DNA of 64,000 nucleotides from Cytophagaceae bacterium (lineage in GTDB: Bacteria > Bacteroidota > Bacteroidia > Cytophagales > Flexibacteraceae): contig JAIXYP010000043.1 in the NCBI GenBank assembly GCA_027490155.1, positions 1 through 64,000 on the forward strand. Reading direction: 5' to 3'. Shown piece by piece: positions 29,501 to 36,200 of the stretch. The notes beneath the pieces were generated by a model. That model did no database searches and had not been told where the DNA came from. It saw only the letters and a program-made list of their open reading frames with translations. The position numbers were made by a program, and so were the translations under genes. Each line of letters begins with the position of its first letter. Position 1 is the first letter of the stretch.

Positions 29501-31360
29501 GCCACACGGACCACTACCATCTGTGCAAACGGTACAACTGGCCTTGGTCAGGCTCCTATCGCTGGCTTCAGCTACTCTTGGTCTCCACTTGTTGGCCTCA
29601 GTAGTGGCACGGTTGCTAACCCAACCATCAGCCTCAGCAACCCAACGCAGACTGTATTGCGCACCCGCTATACCCTCACTGTCCGTAACCTATTGACCAA
29701 CTGTACCAATACTGATACTGTGCAGGTGATCGTTAATCCGTTGCCAGTTGTCAATGTCGGTACTGTAAGCTCGGCCTGTAGCAATGTGCCAGCAACCATT
29801 GGTGTCGCCCCAATTTCGGGCTATGCCTATCAGTGGACACCAAACACAGGCCTAAGCAGCAGCACCGCAGCCAACCCAACTGTTTTGGTCAATAATACTG
29901 GTACTACACCAATCGTGACGACCTACAAATTGGTCGTGACCAACGTAGTTACAGGTTGTAAGGACTCTTCTAGCCTTGTCTTCACCGTCAACCCGCTGCC
30001 TGTTGCAGAGGCTGGGGCTAATGTGGTTGTCTGTTCACGCATTCCGGCTCAGCTCGGTACAACCCCAGTTGCTGGTAACATATATAGCTGGTCTCCTGCA
30101 ATTGGCCTAAGCAACATCAATGTCGCCAACCCAACATTTACACTTGGCAATACAAGTGGTGCAGCCTTCAGCCAGCAATTTGTCCTGACCGTTACGAATG
30201 CTGCAACGGGCTGCGTCAGCACCGACAACGTCACGGTAACCCTCAACCCTGAGCCAGTGACCTTGCGTCAGTCTTATGATAGCACCGTCTGCCCACAAAC
30301 TGCCTCTGGTCGTGGCTATGGTGTCGTTGGTCTATCCGGATCGCAATACCGTTGGTTTGTGCGCGGTGGTACGCTGCTTGGTGGTGTTCAGAATGGTGTC
30401 CTGACCAATAACAACACTGTAGCAGTCAATTGGGATACTACTGCCACGAGTTTTGGCCTTCAGGTCCTAGAGGTTTCAACCACATCCTGCCAAGCTGATA
30501 CTGTCAACTTCGGCATCTTCTACAACAGTACTACCTTGTCTCAGATCGTCATAACTCAGGATCCTGTGCTTTATGATAGTGCCTTGGTTGTCAAGTACCG
30601 TGTGAACCAACTAGGACTATTGCCAAGTACTGCTCGTGTGAGGGTCTACCGTCGTGTTGCAGGCAGCAATGATGCCTTTGTTTTGGCAGGTACCGCTGCT
30701 ACTTCTGACACAATGTTCTTGGATAGGCCTGGCCAGACCAGCACCTTAGCTTATGAATATTATATCGAGCTTGATAACCTTTGTGGACGTACCAGCTCTG
30801 GTGGTGTTGCCCAGTCTAGCCTCCGCCTAATTGGTACAGGTAGCAATGCCGATCAGATCAGCGCCTTGACCTGGAACGCTTACACTGGTTGGGCCAATGG
30901 TGTCGAGCGTTATGAGATCTATCGCAAACTCGACACGGAATTGAATTGGAGCTCAACACCGTATGCTACTGTTGCTGGCAGCGCCACCCGTTGGCAAGCC
31001 GCCAATGGTGGAGATGCATTCAGTCAACAGTACCGTATTGTTGCAGTAGAGCGTAACTCCTCAGTTCGTGCCCAGAGTAACGAGGTGCTCCTCCAGTTCG
31101 AGAACAAAATCAGCGAATGGAATACCATCACCCCTAACAATGATGGCAAAAACGACGCATTCGTTGTTGACAACCTAGAGCTCTACGGCAAGTATGAAAT
31201 TCGGATCTATAACCGCCATGGCTTAGAGATCTTTACCAGCGCCGACTATCGCAACGATTGGAAGGCCGATGGCCAACCTGCGGGTACCTACTTCTACATC
31301 CTGAAGGTCGAAGGTGCACGCGCCCAGACCCTCAAAGGTTGGATAGAGGTCGTCAAATAG
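17501..31360 (+). CDS. Giant T9SS type-B adhesin with about 45 Ig-like repeats
   Basis: Predicted surface adhesin of about 4619 aa. A signal peptide (LFRHLFILGLFCLGLFGMPSAKA) is followed by ANHIMGGEMTY, the N-terminal module common to very large Bacteroidota surface proteins (to about residue 430). Then come some 45 Ig-like repeats of about 85 aa. Each starts with a (A)GAD-type strand containing one Cys, has a YSWSPxTGLSS core, and ends xTGCxxxDTVxVTVNPLP with a second Cys, so each could hold one disulfide. Some repeats (near 25.5-26.3 kb and 30.3 kb) are PKD-like variants. The last 80 residues (NTITPNNDGKNDAF to LKGWIEVVK) are a CHU_C/type-B T9SS sorting domain, as in SprB-like adhesins. Start set at 17501; an ATG at 17366 would add 45 unlikely residues. 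Confidence 0.9.
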   Translation: MILSLHQRSTLFRHLFILGLFCLGLFGMPSAKANHIMGGEMTYLYIGTSGTNLQYSVSMNVYADRNGAGWNLSNPANPASGNPVQIDFSAYSADNNSKLLDQSFQSPGGGTTIQFANPELPSNCAGLTCLNGFVITRSSVTFTVTLPFTFNGYYFLYGNRTRNAAVTNLQNPTSLGMSMYQAVPGPQYANSSPQFTDNAIPTIFINDTSYFVNSAFDPDGDRLVYSFTPALNATGNNNPASWAVPANCNYNATYSFSDPLGPNGTSSIDASTGLTKYFATNSGAYVCAIAIQEFRRLSNGTEIQIGTTRRELQLLVVSTGSLPGQCPVNQTPVQAGSYPTNINITQGQSVSFNVQYRDPDANIVTLSGTGNILSGANGYNGPRASFNPLNGTVARGTFTWNTTCAVPANTYSIVITAKDDGCPPKSIVQTVNINVSRFTGPTLITGAANPCSGVVNNYVVSGPTTGITRLWKVTGGTIVGQSVLKDTVKVNWTSTTGTVRLVSTSSAGCKDSVSFNVNTAVVNPVIAGANRTICATASTTLTATGGNGTFVWTTLAGASAGTGASLVVRPTTTTSYVVSSTSGSCAARDTVVVTVIPKAIAGADITSCGNFSGQVGTAAVSGTTYSWTSSPAGVTFVDPITTANPRISITNNGTYQLIVTATNVANACASRDTINVTVIARPREPRFADSTICSGVTVIIGPNTAQAGVTYLWGNIAGFSTPVNTAANPAVTLSNTGSTFLVVKYPVTATNTTTGCSRTDTVTLRVRPVINPILNTSVSACTGESVVIGPTPTAGLTYTWSPATFLSATNVANPTFNDPTAPAGGAFWSYLLTIRDAFGCQISRNIFVSVNPGPVLNKARDITICNNATGTIGSNVPTPGVVYSWSPTTGLTSPNAPTSAIRLTTAGTTAQVLQYILTATDNASGCVTSDTVAVTLSPRTVANAGADRTTCSNVPTTLGTSFSLLHTYIWSPTTNLSSATSPQPVFQAVNTTASPIITRYIVTVTNSPTGCASQDTVFVTLNGTSGGQRLATTFCSGAVTTVGPAASAGFTYSWTPTALFTNPNVAQPTLVSNTNTGTTPLVLTAFRTATNATSGCSSQDTLTITINPLPTANAGADIALCNGVSGTIGTAGGSLVGATYSWSPTTGLTNPNIPSTTVRLTNSGSTPQILKYFLTVTNTVTGCQNKDSVLVTVQPLTVANAGADRTTCSNVPTTLGVATLANHTYSWSPTSNLTGATSAQPVFLGTNTSATPIVTRYIVTVTNTTTGCINQDTVNVTLNGTSVGQRLSTTFCSGAVTTVGPAASAGFTYSWTPTSLFTNPNVAQPTLVSNTNTGTTPLVLTTFRTVTNAITGCSSQDTLTITINPLPTANAGADIFLCNDVVGTIGAPGGIPAGATYSWTPTTGLATPNATQTTIRLTTAGNTPQVLKYFLTVTNTTTGCQNRDSVLVTLQPLTVANAGADRTTCSNVPTTLGVTTLANHTYSWSPTTNLTGATTAQPVFQATNNTASPIVTRYIVNVTNSVTGCVAQDSVFVTVNGIAGGQQLTTTFCSGAVTTVGPATSTGFTYSWTPASLFTNPNVAQPTLVSNTNTGSNPLVVTAFRTAINTASGCASQDTLTITINPLPVSNAGADIVICNDVIGTIGAPANGSGISYSWSPTTGLTSPTAAQSTIVLTSASSNPQLLQYILTTTSTVTGCSKNDTVVVTLRPKSVADAGQDKTTCSNVPVTIGTATLANYTYSWSPTTNLTGATTAQPVFLAANTTATPIVTRYIVTAINGTTGCASQDTVFVTLNGASTGQRLTATFCSGATSVLGTPATVGFSYGWAPATLFVDPAIAQPTLVSNTNTGTTPLVLTAFRTVTNIASGCTSQDTLTITINPLPASVAGADIAICSGANGQLGAAAVANRSYSWAPVIGLSSATAANPTVTLTNATSLPTVNQYILTTTNTTTGCTQNDTVLVTVNPSVSLLPLTRDSVCSLASLVMGTPAATGFSYVWAPTTGLSGATLANPTLSIINSTLAPTFNTYIRTTTNISSGCAVNDTFIIKVNPLPVVALGADQVICSEQSVTLSFAPEANTNYNWSLVGGLTTGLTGGLTIVGPGQATATFSNAGQTVLTQRVRALGTSTITGCTKADTVLITVNPLPLVNASTPDTLVICANGSTTLGVAPATGFTYSWSPATGLTSANVANPTVTLTNNTQQATKAKYILTVTNTATGCVATDSAWVRVNPLPIVTLGAADSLCSRQTISIGAPAVVGFSYRWSPAIGLSDVTAANPSLTLVNNTQSVVLSPYKLVVTNITTGCKDSATLTVRVNPLPIANAGRDTATCTNGVFTRGENPTAGFGYVWSRVSNPSGASFIVSDTLIANPTFRIVNIGTQQVTAVFRVTKTNLVTGCANSDTINLTSYPSPAAIAFATDTATTCSGIAVNLGQAPAFGVTYSWSPATGLSNAAVANPTVLRSITGQATQTFVYRLTATNPVTGCVSIDSVILKVLPLPEVTLAPDYTTCSGSGLTLGQPAVTGFNYVWSGTTFLNNVNAAQPTYTRVLANGAAQTSEVLTLTITNAASNCVATFTTTVKTNSNPVSNAGANATICSDDTVTIGAASSAGFSYQWLTSAGVLDPAAAQTKVTRNNTSGIQRFDTLVVRTTNLVTLCSSTDTTILTVNPRPVSATIVFGSNTVCPNVTGQLYSVPNQLNTTYNWTIGGGTIMAGQGTNEITVNWGGNNPNAFVQVAPTNIFNCPGDTQTLPVLIKILLKPSLPVGDTIVCSASPRVTYTTGANVGSVYTWFWSYDSLGVTYIRNSAPTTNTYDIAWTGLGKGKVWVFERSITASNTCEGYSDTTRIEVFPSPDSSKIITGPAAVCERTTSIPFSILPTLGATYRWTVVGKLANTGDTIMTGQGTNAITVNAAKADTLVISVTETSVKGCVGKTIKDTLIINVLPTVLVGNVDSVCSGQPLVIGAPAIANYAYAWSPATGLSNVTAANPTLTLTQVGSPANYKYYLTVTNTLTGCKRTDSINIRVNPLPIALAGADQAVCSGANTTLGAPRIVRVSYHWSPIGGIATGLTGGLTLADTTLPQPAVRLVNATNTPIWQSFALLVTDSITRCVNYDTVAIRVNPLPIAQAFATDTAKLCSAVPTLIGSPAVDSLRYQWSTVPALAITGLNDDTLANPTLTVTQVGSALTRTYVLTVTNRRSGCVNTDTVVAVISPLPVITRNPLDSICSTDSKELVVGIEPNVRVTWSPATGLNRVDSTHVIVSLANTTALPFVQTYYVTAVNQLTGCVQIDSVKVKVNPLPRTNAGADQVVCTKEIINLGEAAVTGNVYLWQAGNGLSGANLTVANPSFQVLNATTAPAVYSYFLTVTSPSGCIDRDTVNVTVNPQIATILPASTTVCSGQTAPLTNLSSVAGRTYQWFPADSLQDPTNLGTNVRYTLTGAVAQSFTYRLVTTVTATGCKDTSFMALNVNPLPVIEAGIGFAVCATDSIQIGGIAAITGQTYNWSITNTVAGVTAGIGSTTTAQPRFGATNTTGQPQRIRLVLQSTIAATGCTTTDTTSVVVNPLPVAIANATPTAIICSNGTAQLGAAPVAGFSYAWSPATGLSSATVANPSVTLPNPTQTVQSTRYTLTVTNLTTNCILTDTVRVIVNPLPLVVVGTVNTTCSNVAATIGAPAVVGYTYSWSPATGLSSSTVANPIVLVNNSGTTPQVINYRLVVTNATTGCKDSANLAFTVDPLPRAFAGADRAACSREVITLGEAAVLGNIYSWQAGNGLTGTNLTVANPSFQVLNTTTAPAVYSYFLTVTSANGCINRDTVSVTVNPKPSTVVNNLTLCSGVQAPIQAIVPVAGVTYQWLPADSLQDPTNPNSPVRRTIGTLTAQTYTYQLVTTVTATGCKDTSSMVLTINPLPRVNAGRSLLVCSKDSIAIGALSSLPGLTYRWTITSVLPVGVTATIGSSTLAQPNFGGINTTSTPQRIRLLLTVTNTATGCQATDTTNVLINTLPVAVANATRTTTICANGTTGLGQAPIAGFSYSWSPLVGLSSGTVANPTISLSNPTQTVLRTRYTLTVRNLLTNCTNTDTVQVIVNPLPVVNVGTVSSACSNVPATIGVAPISGYAYQWTPNTGLSSSTAANPTVLVNNTGTTPIVTTYKLVVTNVVTGCKDSSSLVFTVNPLPVAEAGANVVVCSRIPAQLGTTPVAGNIYSWSPAIGLSNINVANPTFTLGNTSGAAFSQQFVLTVTNAATGCVSTDNVTVTLNPEPVTLRQSYDSTVCPQTASGRGYGVVGLSGSQYRWFVRGGTLLGGVQNGVLTNNNTVAVNWDTTATSFGLQVLEVSTTSCQADTVNFGIFYNSTTLSQIVITQDPVLYDSALVVKYRVNQLGLLPSTARVRVYRRVAGSNDAFVLAGTAATSDTMFLDRPGQTSTLAYEYYIELDNLCGRTSSGGVAQSSLRLIGTGSNADQISALTWNAYTGWANGVERYEIYRKLDTELNWSSTPYATVAGSATRWQAANGGDAFSQQYRIVAVERNSSVRAQSNEVLLQFENKISEWNTITPNNDGKNDAFVVDNLELYGKYEIRIYNRHGLEIFTSADYRNDWKADGQPAGTYFYILKVEGARAQTLKGWIEVVK
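20318..23395 (+). repeat. Four-copy higher-order repeat of about 770 bp inside the giant adhesin
   Basis: A three-domain block (AGADRTTCSNVP unit, GGQRLxTTFCSG unit, AGADI unit) occurs four times in tandem. The shared TGTAG(T/C)AATG site falls at 20351, 21122, 21893 and 22661, giving periods of 771, 771 and 768 bp, all multiples of three. DNA identity is visibly highest between copies 2 and 3; copy 4 has diverged most. Confidence 0.85.
27380..30001 (+). repeat. Two-copy higher-order repeat of 1311 bp inside the giant adhesin
   Basis: A five-domain block is duplicated: the TGGTGCTGA site at 27391 recurs at 28702, exactly 1311 bp (437 codons) later. Unit order (LGEAAV...WQAGNGL, ADSLQDP, ITxTVxxGVTA, ICxNGTxxLG, TVxxxCSNV) is the same in both copies, and stretches such as GGTGGCCAACCCATCGTTCC are identical. 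Confidence 0.85.
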
Positions 31361-31423
31361 GTCTAGCCTAAGCGATTGGTACTTTTATTATTCAGCTTCC
31401 TTCCTGATAATTGGTTGATCCAG

Positions 31424-31452
31424 ACAAAGCCCTCCTCATCGGAGGGTTTTGT
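31424..31452 (+). terminator. Terminator of the giant adhesin gene
   Basis: CCCTCC (31430-31435) / GGAGGG (31441-31446) with a 5-nt loop, extended by A-T pairs to ACAAA/TTTGT and ending in a T-run. It is 64 bp past the stop codon. Confidence 0.8.
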
Positions 31453-31629
31453 CGTTGAGGCGGTCATGATGTGCGATGCCTTGGCCAAGTATTGTATGCT
31501 TTAGTTGATCTTTAGGAAGTTTGATTGTAGAAGCTAGCGTGTGGAAGATTTCGCCCGAGGTCGAACTTTTTGATCCCACCGTTCGTATTTATCCGTAACT
31601 TGGACTAGTAAGCCAATCTGCAAACAACC

Positions 31630-32400
31630 ATGGGGGCAAGTGACGAGATTAAGGACTGGGCAAAACAAACAATTGAGACGCTGGTCAGCCAGAACTACCG
31701 CATAGCTGAGGCGCTACATTTTCTCGGCATTCGGTTTCAGGACTATGCAAATTATACTTGGGAGGAGCTTTGCCAAGCCCGTGGCCTTCAGCCTGATGTC
31801 TTGGTGCGCGAAATGCAAGTAGTTGGCCTCAACCCCAGTGCCAATAACCTTGAGCTGATCCAGTACCCAGCAGAGCTGGTATTGGCCTATCTGCGTCATG
31901 CCCACCATCAGTTCATCAAGGTGCGGTTGCCTTTCATCATGCAGCTTTTGGACCAAACCGATTGGTCGGCCCTGCCAGCAGAGTCTCCTGTGCAGGATCT
32001 GAAGATTGTGTTCCCAGACTTCGCTCAGGACTTTATCTGGCATATTTATGAGGAAGAGGATGAGCTCTTTGGCTATATCGACCTTTTGATATCAGCTGTC
32101 AAGGGGCAAGCCAAGCATAGCCAGGTGTATTTTGCAATGGAGAAGCAATGTATCCATCACCATGCGTCTGACCATGAAGCACATGATGGCGAAATGCGTG
32201 GCCTACGTCAGATGACGAATAACTTCATACCCGAACCAGACGCTCCGCTGAGCATCAAGGTGCTGTACGCAGAGCTCGCCACCTTAGAGCGTGAGCTGAT
32301 GGTACATGCCAATATCGAGAACCGTATTTTGTTCCCCAAGGCCCTTAAGTTAGAGCATGAGGTGCGTTACCATGTTTTATTTAGGTCACGCCTCAACTAA
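31630..32400 (+). CDS. Hemerythrin-domain protein related to RIC/ScdA iron-sulfur repair proteins
   Basis: Cytoplasmic protein (256 aa) with the two-part plan of the RIC/YtfE/ScdA di-iron proteins that repair iron-sulfur clusters after nitrosative or oxidative damage. The N-terminal ScdA_N-like part (about 15-60) keeps the helical pattern but lacks the FCCGG cysteines: the site reads FLGIRFQDYANYTWEEL. The hemerythrin part keeps its ligand pattern: RHAHH near residue 93, WHIYEEEDELF near 137, the SDHEAHDGEM helix and HANIENRILFP near 222. Di-iron binding is therefore likely, while the cysteine-dependent function is doubtful. It is followed 6 bp later by ruvX, probably in one operon. Confidence 0.8.
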   Translation: MGASDEIKDWAKQTIETLVSQNYRIAEALHFLGIRFQDYANYTWEELCQARGLQPDVLVREMQVVGLNPSANNLELIQYPAELVLAYLRHAHHQFIKVRLPFIMQLLDQTDWSALPAESPVQDLKIVFPDFAQDFIWHIYEEEDELFGYIDLLISAVKGQAKHSQVYFAMEKQCIHHHASDHEAHDGEMRGLRQMTNNFIPEPDAPLSIKVLYAELATLERELMVHANIENRILFPKALKLEHEVRYHVLFRSRLN

Positions 32401-32406
32401 GGATTA

Positions 32407-32820
32407 ATGGGCAGAATATTGGCCATCGATTATGGTCTCAAACGCACGGGTATCGCCGTCACTGATCCACTCCAGATCATTGCCAGTCCACATGATACCG
32501 TCCCTACTCAGGGGCTAATGGCCTGGCTTGTGGCCTATCTAGCCAAGGAGCAAGTAGATGTTTTAGTAGTTGGCTGGCCCACCAATACCGACGGCAGCGC
32601 CACTGACACTACACCCCATGTCGCGGGTTTGATCAAACGATTAGAGGCGGCCCATCCCACCATCCCAGTTCGGAAGGTTGATGAGCGATTTACGACAGCT
32701 TTGGCTCACCGCTCCTTACGGATGACAGGTGCCAACAAGAAAGTGCGGCATGATAAAGGACTTGTCGATAAGGTTAGTGCTGCCATCATTCTGCAGTCTT
32801 ATCTGGAGTCGCCTCGGTAG
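32407..32820 (+). CDS. ruvX: Putative pre-16S rRNA nuclease / Holliday junction resolvase-like YqgF
   Basis: RNase H-fold nuclease (137 aa) of the YqgF/RuvX family, linked to 16S rRNA 5'-end maturation and earlier proposed as a Holliday junction resolvase. It shows the family's acidic residues and order: ILAIDYGLKRTGIAVTD at the N-terminus, VLVVGWPTNTDGSATD near residue 60, VRKVDERFTTALAH near 97, and a C-terminal KGLVDKVSAAIILQSYLE helix. Full length. It follows the hemerythrin gene by 6 bp. Confidence 0.9.
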   Translation: MGRILAIDYGLKRTGIAVTDPLQIIASPHDTVPTQGLMAWLVAYLAKEQVDVLVVGWPTNTDGSATDTTPHVAGLIKRLEAAHPTIPVRKVDERFTTALAHRSLRMTGANKKVRHDKGLVDKVSAAIILQSYLESPR

Positions 32821-33246
32821 GACAAAAGACTGAGTTATCTCCAGTTTGACTCTGTCCTAAGTCGAAACACCATGCATAACGCTAGGGTCATCAACTGGTA
32901 ATAATCCCGACCTATTTCTGATTTTTGTAGGTAAATTTACTCATTTCATCAGGACTAATTGGGTACTTCGTCGTAGGTGATACCTAATTTGACAAAAAAA
33001 AATTTCTACCTGTTTTGCGGGCCATAAAAAGTCGTTAATTTTATGGCCATTTAGGATGAACTCGAATATTTTTGGTGTCAATTGCATAATCCTGCTAGTG
33101 AATTTTAGCTAATTGTGTTTTAAAGTTGCCCTACCGACGATTATATATGACCAAATGAAGATCTAGTTGAGATCTTGCCTATGGTTGTTGTTCCGTCGGC
33201 ATGCTCGAGGTCATCCCGATGATGTACACTAACCAACCAAAAAAAT
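32821..33246. other. A+T-rich intergenic region before the 2023-aa surface protein
   Basis: About 425 bp with no gene. It holds a poly-A stretch near 32993-33002, an inverted repeat (33020-33048) and a perfect -7 box TATTTTTG (33067-33074) about 170 bp before the ATG. No clear -33 TTG lies at the right distance. Confidence 0.5.
33020..33048. repeat. 10-bp perfect inverted repeat
   Basis: GGCCATAAAA (33020-33029) and TTTTATGGCC (33039-33048) with a 9-nt spacer, 19 bp upstream of a -7 box. It may be an operator, a weak terminator for the ruvX transcript, or both. Confidence 0.55.
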
Positions 33247-36200
33247 ATGAAACAGGCTTTACGCAACTCCGTTGATAAGCGTGCCCTTAGGCTCCTGGTA
33301 CTGGCCTCGATCGCCATTCTGGCCATTTTTTCGGATCTCCATGCCCAGAACGCCATTATCGGTTCTGGCTTCAGCACTGGCTGGTCAGTTGCCAACATTA
33401 CCTATCCATTCAGTGCTAGTGCTGGTACCAGCCGTATCGCTACTTTTGCGAGCAACAATACTGGATTGCGGTATTTTCGTCTTGTCCGTGGTTGGACTGG
33501 ATCTGGCTGTTTTGACGGCAATAACACTGAGTATGGTCCATCATCTAATACCGATACCCAGATTAGTTCGTTTGGCACTGTGCCCTCTACAGGGACGTCT
33601 AGTGGTTCTGGTGCTTGGTTCGTGAACGATAATGGTGGTACAGGTCGCAACTATATCATCAAAACGTTTAGCCCGTGCAACAGCATACGTTGGACCATGT
33701 TTTATGTTCAGGGGGCTGTGCAGACCATCTCGAGTGTAACACGTGATAAGTCAACCATCTACCCTGGTCAGACTGTCACGATCACTGCTGGCATGTCCGC
33801 TGCCTTGTCAACTGGCCAGAGTGTTTATTGCCGCTATACCACTGACAACTATGCAACCAGCACAGTCGCTCAGATGGCTTTGGTTAGCGGATCAAACTAT
33901 GCAGTCACCACCCCTGCTTTTGCTGCTGGCGCTAACCTTTCATACTATTGCTTTACCTCTGGTAGTGGCCTAACCATTACACCAAGCGATGCTGACTTTT
34001 TTACGATCAACCTCAACAATAATGGTGGGTCAAACTACACCACAACGGTAGCAAGTGCTTGGGTAACAGCTGGTGCAGGTAGCTCAAATACGCCAGCAAC
34101 TTGGGCCGGCAGTGTAGTGCCAATCACTGGTCAACCAGTCCAGATTAGCCATGCCCTCACGCTAAATGCCGATATGACGGTATCTGGCCTTACCATCAAC
34201 GGTGGTGGAAGTCTGACCACAACTAGCAATACCATCAACATCAATGCTGGCGGTGCTTTGGTTAACAACGGTACCTTTAACCCAGGTGGTGGCACAGTCA
34301 ATTTCGTTGGTGCAGGTTCGGTTTCGGGCTCGGCAGGATGTACGTTTAACAACCTTACCTTAAACACAGGGCAGCTTACCCTAACAACAGCCCCAACTGT
34401 CAACGGGACCTTCACGATCAATAGTGGTAACCTAGACAATGCGGCCAATAACATCACTTATGGGGCGTCTAGCACCTTGCTCTACAATGCAGCAGGAGGC
34501 TACACCATCTTTAAAGAGTGGAACGCAACTGCAGATGGTGCAGCGGGCTCTGGCCGTCCTGCCAATGTTTCAGTAGCCAATGGTGGTACCCTGACGATGC
34601 CATCATCACTTGAGTCTCGGGCAATGGCTGGTAGCCTAACCCTTTGTGCTACTTGCAGTCTGACATTTCAGTCCGCTGGAGACTTGATCTTGCGTGGTAG
34701 CTGGACCAATAACCATACAGGGTCTAATGTCAACTTTGGTTCGGGCAATGGTCGTGCCGTTTTCTTCACAGTCCCAAGCGGTACAGCAACTATCACCAAG
34801 GCGTCTGGAACCCAAACCTTCCCGTTCCTGATCTTTAATAATGCGGGCACGGTCAACATCGCAAGCCCTGTTGAGGTAACAGCCACGGTAGCCTCGCCAT
34901 TGCAGATCAACAATAGCGGCCCAATTACCCTCAGCAACAGCCTGACCCTCTCGGGAGATAACGGCAATATTCAAGCGAATGGCACGTCAGAGATTTCGGC
35001 TTCCTCTACTCAATCGATCTTCCTCACTGGTAATAAAACCATACCGAGTAGTAACACTGGCACCCTTAGCATCGGCAACAACGTTGTGCTTAGTGTCGCC
35101 AACACCAAAACACTGACTCAAGCTGATAACCTATCAATTCTGTCGGGAGGCACTTTGACCATAACTGGAACCTTGAGCTCTTCAGGCACCCTAAACCTCG
35201 CATCTGGCAGTACCACCAATGCCAATGGTACCGTGGCTCTTGCCACAGGGGCAAGCCTCACAGGATTAGGACGGATTACCTTTGGATCAAGCTCACTACT
35301 TAGGTATGATAACTCCCTGACAGTTGGTAATGAGTGGACTGCTACCTCAGGCACGGCAGCTGGGCTTGGTTTGCCTGCAACCGTAAATATTGCTGCAGGT
35401 GCCACCCTTACCGTCAATGGTAGTACCCGAGTTGCTGGTTTGCTTTCGATCAATGCTACTGGTGCACTAACTTTTAGTTCTGGTCATGGCATCAACCTAT
35501 ACACTGGCTGGACCAATCAGCATGCCACAGGTAGCAATATCACCTACTTTAGCGATGCCAACCGGATCACTTTTGTCGGTACCACTGCGGCCATCAACTC
35601 AACTGCAAGCACAGCTACATTCCGCGAGCTAGCTATCAACACCACTGGGCAGGTTACGACCAATGCCAACTTGGTCTTGACCAGTACTACCATGCCACTC
35701 AGCATTGTCAACACTGGCAATCTTAACCTAAGTGGTTTTTCAATAACGTTCAACGGTACAGGTGGAGACCTTGTTGCTAACGGATCAGGTGCGATCACCA
35801 GCTCAGCGGGCACTAGTACCATCACGATCGCTGGAAACAAATCTGTTCCGGCGTCGAACACTGGCACCCTTGCTTTCGGCACAGGCACTGCTCCAACCAT
35901 TAGCACAGGCGTCACGCTCACCCAGAACGATAACATTAGCCTCGTCAGCGGTGTGACCTTGGTTGTCACTGGCACCTTGGCTAGTAATGCTGGCACTTTC
36001 ACGATCAACTCTGGTTCTGCAACTACCGTCAACGGAGCCCTCCAGATGGGTGGTGGTGTTTTTGTCGGTACGCCAACTTACGGTAGTGCTGCCACTCTCA
36101 CCTATACTGCTACTGCCACCGTTAGTGATGAGTGGACAGCCACCTCAGGTACTGCAGCCGGGCTTGGTTTGCCTGCCACAGTTAACATCAGTGGAGGTAC

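Noticed and set aside
20318-30001. Regularly spaced repeats that could be taken for a CRISPR array
   Set aside because: The repeats are 255 bp and longer, diverged, multiples of three and in frame with a coding gene; there are no unique spacers or cas genes.
18511-30298. Many long minus-strand reading frames inside the giant adhesin gene
   Set aside because: They lie opposite a clearly coding repeat gene, repeat in step with its units and encode no recognisable domain. They are by-products of its biased, repetitive composition.
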